A stretch of 64,000 nucleotides of DNA from positions 349,249 through 413,248 of the forward strand of contig JAOZFT010000004.1 in assembly GCA_027492035.1 (NCBI GenBank), written 5' to 3'. The notes beneath the pieces are model-generated. The model searched no databases, was not told where the DNA came from, and saw only the letters and a list, made by a program, of their open reading frames with translations. This DNA is from Thermoproteota archaeon. GTDB lineage: Archaea > Korarchaeota > JAOZGF01 > JAOZFZ01. Each line of letters begins with the position of its first letter. Within the stretch, counting starts at the first letter, position 1. Positions 15,493 to 24,550 of this stretch are shown here, piece after piece. The translations under genes and the position numbers were made by a program.

Positions 15493-16371
15493 TTGGAAAA
15501 AATCAAAAGAGAAATACTTAACAGAAAACACTCCCCACTTAAGGAAATGAAGGTAAAAGAACTTGAAAAATTAATCAACGAATATGATTCATTACTGATA
15601 GCAACTTATACAGGGTTCACTTCCAACTACTTTAAAGAAACAAGGAGAAGGTTAAAAGGTAAAGCTAGAATTAAGGTTTCAAAGAATACCCTGCTTCAAG
15701 TTGCGCTGTCCAAAGTTAAGCCTAATTATAAAGAAAAATTAAGTGAGTACATGCATGGGCAGAATGTTTTTTTCTTCACAAATCTGCACCCCACTAAACT
15801 CTACTCTTACTTGAAAGAAAAACCAATGTCAATGCCTGTCAAAGCTGGGGAAATAGCAACTGAAGACATCTCCGTGCCAGAAGGAATAACCGACCTTACA
15901 CCCGGACCAATAATGACTAAACTAAGTGACCTAGGTGTAAAAACAAAAATTCAAGGGGGGAAAATATATGTTTTAGAGGAAAAAGTGATCGTGAGAAAGG
16001 GAGAAAAAGTTTCTAAGAATGCTGCAGATGTACTAGCTGCCCTGGGCATAAAGCCGGTGAAAGCTGTTTTTAAAGTTAAAGCAGCTATAGATAGAGAAGG
16101 AGTAATATATCCTCCTGAAGCAGTTGAAATAACCCCTGACTTGTTGAAGAAAAAAATACTGGAAGTTTTCAAAGAAAACTTAACTTTAGCTGTCTCTCAG
16201 GGAATACCCACCAAGTATTCAGCCCCTATACTAGTCTTCCAGGCATACCTTAAAAGCCTGAATCTTTCTGTCCAGCTTTCGATCCCTACAAAAAACAATG
16301 CTCCCTTCATAATAATGAAGGCGTTTGCCATAGCCAAAGAATTGGCTAGAAACATACCCAGAAAGGAGTGA
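15493..16371 (+). CDS. rpl10: 50S ribosomal protein L10 (P0), short form
   Basis: 292 residues with a TTG start after AGGTGA. The L10 core (MKVKELEKLINEYDSLLIA, RIKVSKNTLLQVAL) is followed by the archaeal insertion domain (about 110-215) and the C-terminal L12-binding spine, which contains repeated ALxFxN-type helices (LVFQAYLKSLNLS, IIMKAFAIAKELA). It ends at ARNIPRKE and lacks the hinge and acidic tail ending in LFG seen in euryarchaeal P0 of about 330-350 residues. No frameshift is evident; the following 128 nt are stop-rich and AT-rich. Confidence 0.92.
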   Translation: MEKIKREILNRKHSPLKEMKVKELEKLINEYDSLLIATYTGFTSNYFKETRRRLKGKARIKVSKNTLLQVALSKVKPNYKEKLSEYMHGQNVFFFTNLHPTKLYSYLKEKPMSMPVKAGEIATEDISVPEGITDLTPGPIMTKLSDLGVKTKIQGGKIYVLEEKVIVRKGEKVSKNAADVLAALGIKPVKAVFKVKAAIDREGVIYPPEAVEITPDLLKKKILEVFKENLTLAVSQGIPTKYSAPILVFQAYLKSLNLSVQLSIPTKNNAPFIIMKAFAIAKELARNIPRKE

Positions 16372-16443
16372 ATCACGTGTTTTCCTCTTTTACTAAAAAT
16401 TTCTCCTTTTAAAATTTCTTCAAAGTGCCTTCTATAAAGAAAA

Positions 16444-16454
16444 GTTTTTAAATT
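16444..16454 (+). promoter_or_regulatory. Probable rpl12 promoter (TATA) and strong ribosome binding site
   Basis: GTTTTTAAATT lies about 45-55 nt before the rpl12 ATG at 16500, and a full GGAGGTG sits at 16488-16494. With the 128-nt gap after rpl10 this suggests rpl12 has its own transcript, fitting its multiple copies per ribosome. Confidence 0.5.
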
Positions 16455-16499
16455 CCTCTCCTGTGAAAGAAAAACAAGTAAGGAAATGGAGGTGAAAAA

Positions 16500-16811
16500 A
16501 TGAAGCAAAGTTATATTTACGCAGCTCTGCTACTTCACGAAGAAAAAAAGGAAATAACTCCAGACTCTATAATGGCTGTTTTGAAAGCTGCAGGAGCTGA
16601 CCCGGAGGAAGCACTAGCAAAATCTGTAGCTGAATCCTTAAAAGACGTAGATATAGACAAAATAATAACTGAAGCTGCAACATTCACCCCTGTACAAGCC
16701 ACTATGGCGACAACACCACAAGCCAAACCTGAAAAAACCGAGGAAAAAGAGAAAAAAGAGGAAAAGAAGGCTGAAGAATCAGTAGAGGGGTTAGCTGCCC
16801 TATTCGGGTAA
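16500..16811 (+). CDS. rpl12: 50S ribosomal protein L12 (P1)
   Basis: 103 residues: an N-terminal helical dimerisation domain (YIYAALLLHEEKKEITPDSI), an Ala/Pro/Lys/Glu-rich hinge (PEKTEEKEKKEEKKAEES) and the conserved factor-binding tail VEGLAALFG. Multiple dimers bind P0 and recruit aEF1A, aEF2 and ABCE1. Unlike the adjacent P0, it keeps the LFG tail. Confidence 0.95.
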   Translation: MKQSYIYAALLLHEEKKEITPDSIMAVLKAAGADPEEALAKSVAESLKDVDIDKIITEAATFTPVQATMATTPQAKPEKTEEKEKKEEKKAEESVEGLAALFG

Positions 16812-16899
16812 AAAAAGTAAATCCTGTTAATGGATTTCCAGCAAGGCTTGCCTTTCCAAAAATTATTTAGTTCTTCATCTTTGCTGCGCCTATGAAAAA

Positions 16900-16986
16900 T
16901 GGGCCCGGCGGGATTTGAACCCGCGACCACCGGCTTTCCCCATTATTTAGAAGGCCGGTGCGCTATCCTGACTGCGCTACGAGCCC
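16900..16986 (-). tRNA. tRNA-Arg (anticodon TCT) with a 12-nt intron
   Basis: Read on the minus strand from 16986: acceptor GGGCTCG pairs with CGGGCCC (16907-16901, one G-U), discriminator A. The D stem is GCGC/GCGC, the anticodon stem CCGGC/GCCGG and the T stem GCGGG/CCCGC with loop TTCAAAT. The anticodon loop is 19 nt, so removing 12 nt (16947-16936) at the canonical 37/38 site leaves CTTCTAA with anticodon TCT. It lies convergent to rpl12. Confidence 0.88.
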
Positions 16987-17291
16987 TTTGGTTCCTTTGC
17001 TTTTTACATTTCTCGAAAATACTCCCCTCCAGTAATAACTAAAAACCCTCTTTAAAATTTGTTTTGTTTTTAGGAGGAACTTTGTATTTTAAAATTTTTA
17101 TGCAGGCGGTTTCGGGGGTTACATATTTCGTTGTCTATCGAAAATGAATTTTTCAATTCATTAAATAACCTTTAAAAAGAGAAAGCGATTGTAAAGGTAA
17201 CAACTTCTCACAAAGTTTAGAAGTTAAGAGAATAGTTTTAAGGTGTTGTTGGGGAAGATGTACCTTTTTAAAAAAATGACGGTGTTTAGTA
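16987..17291 (+). promoter_or_regulatory. Gene-free leader with two inverted repeats upstream of a surface protein
   Basis: I see no gene in these 305 nt. There are TTTAAAA-type elements around 17050-17060, 17085-17098 and 17168-17177. A perfect inverted repeat AATGAATT (17143-17150)/AATTCATT (17155-17162) has a 4-nt loop, and a second, AACTTCT (17202-17208)/AGAAGTT (17219-17225), has a 10-nt loop. The first end of the gap must also contain the tRNA-Arg promoter on the minus strand. Function is inferred from position only. Confidence 0.35.
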
Positions 17292-19367
17292 ATGGTGTGC
17301 AATAAAAAACTATTTCTTTTCGTGATTGTCTTTATTTCCTTTTTTGCTTTTATGCCCTACGAAGTTAAACCCTTAAGGGTTGAAAAAAGGGTTAATTATT
17401 TGAATGGAAACTACCCTTTAGCTTTTAAAATAGAACCCAATAGTTCAGTCTCATTTTTCGGTTATCGTTTCACCTATGAAGCATACACCTCTCTTCCCAA
17501 ATATTACTTGAAATATGGAGAAGAAGGAACAAGTTCTTTTCTCCAAATTGAATGGCCTTCAATGCAGTACAGTTTCCCTTGGCTAGAGGATAAATGGGTC
17601 CCCAGTCAAACAGCAACTTGTAGATTTCATTTCCAAATAGCGAAGAACATAACCCAAGTAGGTCCTGTCTACTCTATTTACATTTACAACATTTCATTTG
17701 TGGGCTGTGAGCCCCCTGTCTATGACGTAACCTTAACCGTGGATAAACCCTCTATAAATCTGAAAAACCCGGGTGACACAGAAACTGTGAAGTTTACAGT
17801 TACCAACACAGGTAACTTAAAAATTGAAAATGTAAAGTTTAATTTAGACTACACCCCACTAGGTTACATATTGGTTGAAGGGGAAAGTGACGCAACTAAC
17901 GGCGTTATTTCTTCTCTTGATGCAGGAGCATCTAAAACCTTTAAATATACTTTTAAATGTATGGTGGAGACTCAGCAATTTGCTTCAGTTACTTTTAAAG
18001 TGACATATTCTGCTTATACAGAAACAGTCTCTGTTTTAAACCAAATGCTTGGGAAAGCTACTGTTTGTAAAATGCTGGGATCCACTTCTAAATCCAAAGA
18101 CGTTTATATAGCTTTAGGTAAGGCTCCTCAGCCTTATGAAAGACCGAACATGCAAATAACAATTACTCCTGTACCTAACCTTAAACCTGGAGGTTCAGCC
18201 CAAGTCACTGCCACTTTTGAAAACGTAGGTAACGGTTCAGCTTACAATGCCAGCGTCTACGTTGACGCCGCCCCCTCTGAATTAACTTTTGAATGGCAGG
18301 GTGAAAAATCAAATGCTTTAGGTTACTCAACACCTATCAGAGTTCAAGGAAACACCCCAATACCTACCGCTTACACTCTCACTTTACCTTTCACTGTTTA
18401 CGTCCCCGAATTCTTTGAAGGCAACTCTAAAACCTACACCATAAACGTGAAGATCCGTTACTACAATAATAGAGGAGACTTTTTTGAAAGCCAAAAAAAC
18501 ACAACAGTCACCGTTATAAAACCTGGAAAACCAATGATTACGGTTCAGAAATATTTGTCGGCTTCCCAAATAAGTCTAGGTTCAACTGTAACCGTCACAA
18601 TAGAAGTAGATAATATCGGGGAGGGGCCGGCATTAAATGTTGAAGTTCTCGACTCGATTCCTGGCCAGTTCCAATTAACTTCAGGTAAATATCAGCAATC
18701 TTTCAGCAACATCCCTGCTGGAGGCAAGGAATCGTTCAGTTATGTTATTAAGGCTGTTGATGAGTTTGCAGGCCAAATCCCTTCTGCTGTAGTGAATTAT
18801 AAAGATTCAGAGGGACATTCCGCTACAGCTAAATCTAACATTGCAACCATAAAAGTTGTTAAAGCATCCGTAACTGTAACTAAGCAATCTGCACCTAAAG
18901 AAATGGAAGTAGATGAAATATTTACTTTAGAATATGACATAACGAACAAAGGGTCTGGAGACGCCCGGGATGTAGTTCTACAAATAAATTACTCAAGAGG
19001 ACTTGAGTTAATAAATATTGAGGGGCCGGGGGAAGAGGAATTAGGTAGAACCGTTAATTTAAGCCTTAAAAGACTTGAACCAAACCAGATAGTGACTCTT
19101 AAACTAAGGTTTAGAGGCATGTTACCTGGAAATCAAACAATATCTGTGGTTAAGAAAACATATAAAAGCCCTGACGGGTCTGTTCAGTTTTCAATGGTGG
19201 GTGAGAACCTAAACCACTATATCATAATAAAAACACCGTTCATGGTGCGAAGTATGCTGGTTTTGATGCTTGGATTCATGGTTATGGTTATCGAATATGC
19301 TGTGCTTTCAGCAACGTTCAAAATTACACAAGCAAAAGGGAAAAAGAAAAGGTTTAAATTAGGGTAA
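17292..19367 (+). CDS. Secreted membrane-anchored CARDB/DUF11 repeat protein
   Basis: 691 residues. Residues 1-24 form a signal peptide (KKLFLFVIVFISFFAFM). An N-terminal unique domain to about 145 is followed by four Ig-like repeats starting near 145, 285, 405 and 520. Each has the CARDB/DUF11 pattern of a conserved GDxxTVxFxVTNxGN-type strand, as in LKNPGDTETVKFTVTNTGN and SLGSTVTVTIEVDNIGEG. One membrane helix lies near 655-680, then a short basic tail. Extracellular binding or a structural stalk role is inferred. It is followed by a related protein and ABCE1 on the same strand. Confidence 0.65.
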   Translation: MVCNKKLFLFVIVFISFFAFMPYEVKPLRVEKRVNYLNGNYPLAFKIEPNSSVSFFGYRFTYEAYTSLPKYYLKYGEEGTSSFLQIEWPSMQYSFPWLEDKWVPSQTATCRFHFQIAKNITQVGPVYSIYIYNISFVGCEPPVYDVTLTVDKPSINLKNPGDTETVKFTVTNTGNLKIENVKFNLDYTPLGYILVEGESDATNGVISSLDAGASKTFKYTFKCMVETQQFASVTFKVTYSAYTETVSVLNQMLGKATVCKMLGSTSKSKDVYIALGKAPQPYERPNMQITITPVPNLKPGGSAQVTATFENVGNGSAYNASVYVDAAPSELTFEWQGEKSNALGYSTPIRVQGNTPIPTAYTLTLPFTVYVPEFFEGNSKTYTINVKIRYYNNRGDFFESQKNTTVTVIKPGKPMITVQKYLSASQISLGSTVTVTIEVDNIGEGPALNVEVLDSIPGQFQLTSGKYQQSFSNIPAGGKESFSYVIKAVDEFAGQIPSAVVNYKDSEGHSATAKSNIATIKVVKASVTVTKQSAPKEMEVDEIFTLEYDITNKGSGDARDVVLQINYSRGLELINIEGPGEEELGRTVNLSLKRLEPNQIVTLKLRFRGMLPGNQTISVVKKTYKSPDGSVQFSMVGENLNHYIIIKTPFMVRSMLVLMLGFMVMVIEYAVLSATFKITQAKGKKKRFKLG

Positions 19368-19421
19368 ACCATTTCTATAAAAAAATTTTAAAAGGAATTA
19401 AGACGTTCCTTAGGTTAACTT

Positions 19422-20804
19422 TTGCCTTTGAATAAAGGTGATCTTTTGATAAAGAAACTCAAGCTTTTACATGTTTCCTTTTTCTTTTTAATGCCTCTCT
19501 GTCTAGTTCTTTTTATGGCTTCATCAATGGAACCTATCTATTCCCAAGCATCTCCGCAAAACATTGTACTGATTAAATTCACTTCTGGAAATAGTTATAA
19601 AGGAACACTTTACTATTATACAGAGAAACCTGAATCTCTCACTAAGCCTTTTTGGGAGCGGGTTTTAGAGTATCATTACTTGCATGCAAATGAAACATTA
19701 AATGGGGTGTTTCTGAAACTGGTAAACGTAACAGAAATAACAATTGTTTATTCACCTACCCCTCACGTAATAGTTTCATGGATTGCTTCAAACGGTTTAA
19801 ATGTAACCCCTTCTGTTATTAAATGGAAACTAGGAACAAAAATACCTAGCTTAATGTCACTGCTCTCTTTAACTGAAGTATATCTTCCCCAAGAATACAT
19901 ACCTCTTAAACTGAATTTTTCCGCTGAAACCCAACCTGTGTTGTCTGAAAACAATACTTACCTTGTTAAGCTAAGTTGGGAAAAGGGGGTGCCGTTCACT
20001 CCTACAGCAAAGGCTTGTTTCGAGTTTATCAAAAGCTTAATTCTTCCTTCATTAAATGTCACAGCTTCCCAGAAAGAATTTCTCCTTCACTTCTCTTTCT
20101 TCAAATTATTTAAATGCGAAAAACAGGTCCTTCTACATTTAACATTAACCAGTTTCGCACCCTCCTACAAAGTATATTCCACAACTCTTTATTTGCCATG
20201 TGATACAGGTCAACCTTCTAAATGGGTTGTGAAAACATTTCCTGTAAAGGAACTTAACTTAAGCTTAGAACTTAACTACACCTGGGGTGGTGAAAAATAC
20301 CACATAACTAAGAAATTTTTTCAAAGGGTTAAAGTAAACCTTCCACCTTACCTCACAGCTACTTTGACACCTAGCGTGATAAATGCTGAATCCCATTCGA
20401 CAGTCTCTCTTATACTTAAAATTAAAAATGAAGGTTTAAGCGAAGCCAAATCAATTGATTTACAGCCTGTTCTACCTTCAGAAATAACTATTACCTACGG
20501 TACATCCCCTAAAACTAATTTGGGAGTTAATGAATCATCAACAGTTCCAATTAACTTACATCTTCCAGGTGAAGGAGTGTACAGTTTCTCAGTGAACGTA
20601 ACTTACTTGGATAATATGAACAATCAATACTCTGTTGAATCTAACCAAGTAGTTTTGAATGTAACGTCTAGGTCTTTCATAAAATCCTTGCTAAACATGT
20701 TTTCAACCCTAAAAACTCTATTAGTTTTGCTTCTTTTGTTAATTGCAGCTATAATAGGTATTTACTTTTACAAAAAAGTGAAGGGGAAGCCTAAGCTGGG
20801 TTGA
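19422..20804 (+). CDS. Secreted membrane-anchored protein with a CARDB-like domain
   Basis: 460 residues from TTG 19422; an internal TTG at 19446 is also possible. A signal peptide or anchor (LLHVSFFFLMPLCLVLFMASS) is followed by an unrecognised extracellular region with about ten N-glycosylation sequons. A CARDB-like domain lies at about 310-415 (TLTPSVINAESHSTVSLILK then IKNEGLSEAKSIDL), then a membrane helix (LLVLLLLLIAAIIGIYFY) and a KKVKGKPKLG tail. It lies 54 nt after the other surface protein and 18 nt before ABCE1. Function unknown. Confidence 0.6.
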   Translation: MPLNKGDLLIKKLKLLHVSFFFLMPLCLVLFMASSMEPIYSQASPQNIVLIKFTSGNSYKGTLYYYTEKPESLTKPFWERVLEYHYLHANETLNGVFLKLVNVTEITIVYSPTPHVIVSWIASNGLNVTPSVIKWKLGTKIPSLMSLLSLTEVYLPQEYIPLKLNFSAETQPVLSENNTYLVKLSWEKGVPFTPTAKACFEFIKSLILPSLNVTASQKEFLLHFSFFKLFKCEKQVLLHLTLTSFAPSYKVYSTTLYLPCDTGQPSKWVVKTFPVKELNLSLELNYTWGGEKYHITKKFFQRVKVNLPPYLTATLTPSVINAESHSTVSLILKIKNEGLSEAKSIDLQPVLPSEITITYGTSPKTNLGVNESSTVPINLHLPGEGVYSFSVNVTYLDNMNNQYSVESNQVVLNVTSRSFIKSLLNMFSTLKTLLVLLLLLIAAIIGIYFYKKVKGKPKLG

Positions 20805-20822
20805 AAACAGAGGAGTCCCTAA

Positions 20823-22589
20823 TTGATCAGAGTTGCTGTCCTTCACAGAGAACTTTGCAAACCTGAGAAATGTGGTAGAGAGTGCATAAAATATTGTCCA
20901 GATGTAAGAATAGGCAAGAAAACCATTGAATTCACAGACAAATATCCAGTAATCTCTGAAATTTTATGTTCAGGATGCGGTATATGTGTAAAAAAATGTC
21001 CATTCTCAGCTATTTCAATAGTTAACTTACCTGATGAACTAGAAACTCAATGTGTTCACTGCTTCGGTGAAAACATGTTTAAGCTTTACCGTTTACCAGT
21101 AATAAAGAAAGGTGCAGTTACTGGGTTAGTGGGTCAAAACGCTACAGGTAAAACTACAGCCTTAAAAATTCTTTCAGGCAAAATTAAACCTAATCTATGT
21201 GATTTAGAAAAGGGGGCAAGTAATGAAGACATAATCAACTTTTTCAGAGGAAGTGAACTGCAAAGTTATTTCCAAAAACTTTACAGAGAAGGCAAAGTTT
21301 CCCTTAAGCCACAATATATTTCGGATATCCCGAAAACGTTCAAAGGAACTGTTTTGGAACTGCTTAAAAAATTCAATGAAAGAAAATGCTTAGATAAAGT
21401 GGTGGAAGAATTTGAACTAGGAGAAGTCTTGGATAGGAAAATAAGTGTTTTAAGCGGTGGAGAGCTTCAGAAAGTAGCTATAGCAGTCTCTTTTTTGAGG
21501 AACGTTGATATTTACTTGTTTGATGAACCAAGTAGTTACCTAGATGTGAAAGAAAGGTTTAATGCAGCTAAAAAAATAAAGAAACTGGCGGGTGAAAACA
21601 AAAGCGTAGTTGTTGTGGAACACGACCTTTCAATCCTCGATTACCTAAGCGATTACATTTGTATATTTTACGGTAAACCAAACGTTTACGGAATAGTTTC
21701 TAATGTACATTCATCACGCACTGGTTTAAACATTTACTTGCACGGTTTTATTCCTGACGAAAACATAAGATTTAGAAGAGAGAAAGTAATCTTCTCTAAG
21801 AAAAGCTGGAAAGTTGAAGAAACTGGAAAGAAAGTGCTTGTTGAATACACGAACTTAAAGAAAAAACTAGGTTCTTTTGGACTTAAAGTGAACAATGGAA
21901 GTTTTTTTGAGGGGGAAGTAATAGGGGTTATGGGTAGAAACGCTACTGGTAAAACAACTTTCTTGAAAATACTTGCAGGCTTAATTAAGCAAGATGAGGG
22001 GGAAGTAAAAGGGAACATAAAGGTAAGCTATAAACCTCAATACTTAAAGGCTGAAAGTGAAGATACTGTTCAAGTCTTCCTTAAGGAAACGTTAGGGAGG
22101 GAATTTAGATCTAAAACTTTCCATGACCAAGCAATTATCCCTTTAAACCTGGAGAAACTGTTTGACTTTAAATTATCTGAGTTAAGCGGTGGAGAGCTTC
22201 AGAAAGTAGCTGTTGTCGCGGCTTTATTTAGAGAAGTAGATGTTGTGCTTTTAGATGAGCCAAGTGCTTACCTTGATTCAGAAATCCGTTTAAAGTTAGC
22301 GAAAACAGTTAGAAAAATTATTGAAAACAGCCGTAAAGCAGCAGTGGTGATTGACCATGACATCCTGTTCCTTGACTCAATTAGCGACCGATTAATTGTC
22401 TTTTCAGGTATACCTGCCAGGCGAGGAGTTGCTTCTTCGCCTCTGCCTTTAGAAGAAGGAATGAATAAATTTCTTGCCTCCCTTGAAATAACTTTTCGGA
22501 GAGATTTGGATACTAACAGGCCTAGAATAAACAAACCAGGGAGTAAACTGGACAGGTTGCAAAAGAAGCAAGGTAGGTATTACTACTAA
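20823..22589 (+). CDS. abce1: Ribosome recycling ATPase ABCE1 (Rli1)
   Basis: 588 residues, normal length. Two N-terminal [4Fe-4S] clusters: the first four cysteines around CKPEKCGRECIKYCP, the second CSGCGICVKKCP. Two ABC domains follow with P-loops GQNATGKTT and GRNATGKTT, signature LSGGELQ twice, and Walker B LFDEPS and LLDEPS. It splits post-termination ribosomes with aPelota/aRF1. The TTG start follows GAGGAG. Both P-loops have Ala where most ABCE1 proteins have Gly (GxNG), though the GxxxxGK[ST] pattern is kept. Confidence 0.95.
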   Translation: MIRVAVLHRELCKPEKCGRECIKYCPDVRIGKKTIEFTDKYPVISEILCSGCGICVKKCPFSAISIVNLPDELETQCVHCFGENMFKLYRLPVIKKGAVTGLVGQNATGKTTALKILSGKIKPNLCDLEKGASNEDIINFFRGSELQSYFQKLYREGKVSLKPQYISDIPKTFKGTVLELLKKFNERKCLDKVVEEFELGEVLDRKISVLSGGELQKVAIAVSFLRNVDIYLFDEPSSYLDVKERFNAAKKIKKLAGENKSVVVVEHDLSILDYLSDYICIFYGKPNVYGIVSNVHSSRTGLNIYLHGFIPDENIRFRREKVIFSKKSWKVEETGKKVLVEYTNLKKKLGSFGLKVNNGSFFEGEVIGVMGRNATGKTTFLKILAGLIKQDEGEVKGNIKVSYKPQYLKAESEDTVQVFLKETLGREFRSKTFHDQAIIPLNLEKLFDFKLSELSGGELQKVAVVAALFREVDVVLLDEPSAYLDSEIRLKLAKTVRKIIENSRKAAVVIDHDILFLDSISDRLIVFSGIPARRGVASSPLPLEEGMNKFLASLEITFRRDLDTNRPRINKPGSKLDRLQKKQGRYYY

Positions 22590-22739
22590 ACCGGAAAATT
22601 TTTTAAGGAAAAAGGGGGGACTCTCAAAAAAGGGGAACCTTTTAAGGAAAAAAGAAACCTTATTTCCAGCTAAAATTTTGGAAAGAGAGAAAAGATTTTA
22701 TTGTTTTCATAAAGCCAATAAAAACGAAGGTTGAAAAAG

Positions 22740-22922
22740 ATGAGTAAATGGATCCTTTTAATGATTGGGTTAATAATCTTAGGGTCTGCATTTACCTCCT
22801 ACTTTTTACTCTTATTCACTGAAGACATAGCTAAACAAATATTCTATTTCGGGTTGTTTATAATAGGTTTAGTGGTGGGGTTAGGTTTTTCGATATATGC
22901 TTTACACAAGGAAGAGTACTGA
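22740..22922 (+). CDS. Small two-helix membrane protein, unknown function
   Basis: 60 residues from ATG 22740 (TTG 22731 is also in frame). Two hydrophobic segments, ILLMIGLIILGSAFTSYFLL and IFYFGLFIIGLVVGLGFSIYA, are joined by a short acidic loop (TEDIAKQ); the tail is HKEEY. GTTGAAAAAG precedes it. I recognise no family. It is convergent with the ECF transporter operon and 150 nt after ABCE1. Confidence 0.5.
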   Translation: MSKWILLMIGLIILGSAFTSYFLLLFTEDIAKQIFYFGLFIIGLVVGLGFSIYALHKEEY

Positions 22923-22948
22923 AGGTTTCTTCTTGAAGCCACTGCCCT

Positions 22949-23719
22949 TTAAAAAACCTTAATCAAACTATGTAAAGTAACTATTTCCTCTATTTTTAAG
23001 AAAGCAGCGGAATAAATCATTACCGCCAACGCTATACCCATCCCTATGGAGAATAAGTAATCCAATTTGCTAAATTTTAATTTCTTTGAATATGTTCTTT
23101 TGTTACTGGCGCCGAAAGCTCTTGATTCAAGGGATTCTGCCAACTCTAAACTTCTTTGAACAGCGTTTACAATTAAAGGTATAAGGATAGGGATGTAGTT
23201 TTTTATTCTTTTAAGAAAACCCCCTTTATCAAGTTCAAGTCCCCTTGACCTCTGTGCATCAATTATTTCTTGAGCTTCTAAAGCAATTGTTGGAATAAAT
23301 CTGGAGGCGGTTTCTAAAGCGAATGATAAACTGTACGGTAACTTGAAATAGTTAAAAATTAGCCCTAAATCTTCAGGAGGTGTTGAAGCAAAGAAAATAG
23401 AGGAAGAAACCATAAGAACCAAAAAACGTAAACCCATACCCAGTGACACATCAACGTCGCTGTAATAAAAATAATTTATTACAACAATTAAGGATGTGAA
23501 AATTAAGCTTCCTTTAACCATATCCTTAATTTTCTCTTTAAATCCAGAAATTAAACCTATCAAAACTAGGGAAGTGAAAAGGATAATTTGAATGATCATT
23601 CGGTTAAAGAGAAGCGTGGAAACCCAAAAGAAAGTAAGAAAAATAATTTTTGTGCGTGGGTCAAGTTTTGAAAATGTTTTAGTTTCTGGTTCGAAAAGGA
23701 AGGCTTTAACAAATGACAT
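22949..23719 (-). CDS. ecfT: ECF transporter transmembrane subunit EcfT (CbiQ family)
   Basis: 256 residues with about five to six membrane helices. The coupling helices carry the family motifs: DAQRSRGLELDKGG (Ala-Arg-Gly box) and the second SLELAESLESRAFGASNKRT. EcfT links the ATPases to a substrate-binding S component that varies with substrate (vitamins, cobalt, nickel). It is the last gene of an ecfA1-ecfA2-ecfT operon. No S component is encoded in the window, so the substrate cannot be named; the module may be shared by S components elsewhere. Confidence 0.88.
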   Translation of the reverse strand: MSFVKAFLFEPETKTFSKLDPRTKIIFLTFFWVSTLLFNRMIIQIILFTSLVLIGLISGFKEKIKDMVKGSLIFTSLIVVINYFYYSDVDVSLGMGLRFLVLMVSSSIFFASTPPEDLGLIFNYFKLPYSLSFALETASRFIPTIALEAQEIIDAQRSRGLELDKGGFLKRIKNYIPILIPLIVNAVQRSLELAESLESRAFGASNKRTYSKKLKFSKLDYLFSIGMGIALAVMIYSAAFLKIEEIVTLHSLIKVF

Positions 23720-23728
23720 CTCCCCTCC

Positions 23729-24550
23729 TTACCCCCTGACTCCATTTATGAATTTGCGGCCCAAATCTTCCACATTATTTACCCAAACAGGCCTCCCAAA
23801 TACTTTAGTGGATATTTCAATTAGTTGAGGGAAAAGTAAAGATGCCTTGTTAAGTATTTCCTCTTGACAAAGAATATCTTCTCTGTTCCCTTCAGCTATT
23901 TTTATTCCGTTATGTAGCACCACTACTCTGCATGGGATATCCATTAAAAAATCTAAATCGTGAGTAACTATCAAAACAGTTTTTCCCTCATTTTTCAGCC
24001 TCTTAATTAAATCAACTAATTTAAGGCGTTGTAAGTAATCTTGCCCTATTGTTGGTTCATCAAGAACCAAAATTTTTGGGTCCATAGCAACTACAGAGGC
24101 TATAGTTAACTTTTTCTTCTCTCCCCCACTTAAACTGTGAGGCGAAGTTGTTCTATAAACTTCTAGTTCGAATTCTTTCAAGATTCTGTCTACTACCTCA
24201 TTTCTAGCTCTTTCATCTAGTCCCAAGTTTTCTAATCCGAAATTTATCTCTTTTTCGACTGTTTCAGCAAAAATTTGATGATCAGGGTTTTGGAAAACTA
24301 GTCCGACGATTTTGGAGAGTTCAGCTACAGAATGTTTCTCCGTATCTTTTCCATATATGAACACTTTCCCTTTTGTCGGCTTTAAAAGCCCATTTAAATG
24401 TTTAATAAGCGTGGTTTTTCCAGCCCCATTAGAACCTATTATTGCTAATATTTCCCCCTCTTCAACCTCTAAATTTAACCCTTTAATTACTTCCCCTCCA
24501 AAAGAATATTTAAAATGTAAATTTATGACTTGGATAACTTTTCCCGGCAT
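23729..24550 (-). CDS. ecfA2: ECF transporter ATP-binding subunit EcfA2
   Basis: 273 residues. Walker A GSNGAGKTTLIKHL, Q-loop VFQNPDHQIF, signature LSGGEKKK, Walker B ILVLDEPT, and the H-loop VTHDLDFL identify a CbiO-type ABC ATPase. The Q-loop form FQNPDxQ is specific to the ECF class. It overlaps the preceding ATPase gene by 41 nt, implying translational coupling, and is followed 9 nt later by ecfT. Confidence 0.9.
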   Translation of the reverse strand: MPGKVIQVINLHFKYSFGGEVIKGLNLEVEEGEILAIIGSNGAGKTTLIKHLNGLLKPTKGKVFIYGKDTEKHSVAELSKIVGLVFQNPDHQIFAETVEKEINFGLENLGLDERARNEVVDRILKEFELEVYRTTSPHSLSGGEKKKLTIASVVAMDPKILVLDEPTIGQDYLQRLKLVDLIKRLKNEGKTVLIVTHDLDFLMDIPCRVVVLHNGIKIAEGNREDILCQEEILNKASLLFPQLIEISTKVFGRPVWVNNVEDLGRKFINGVRG

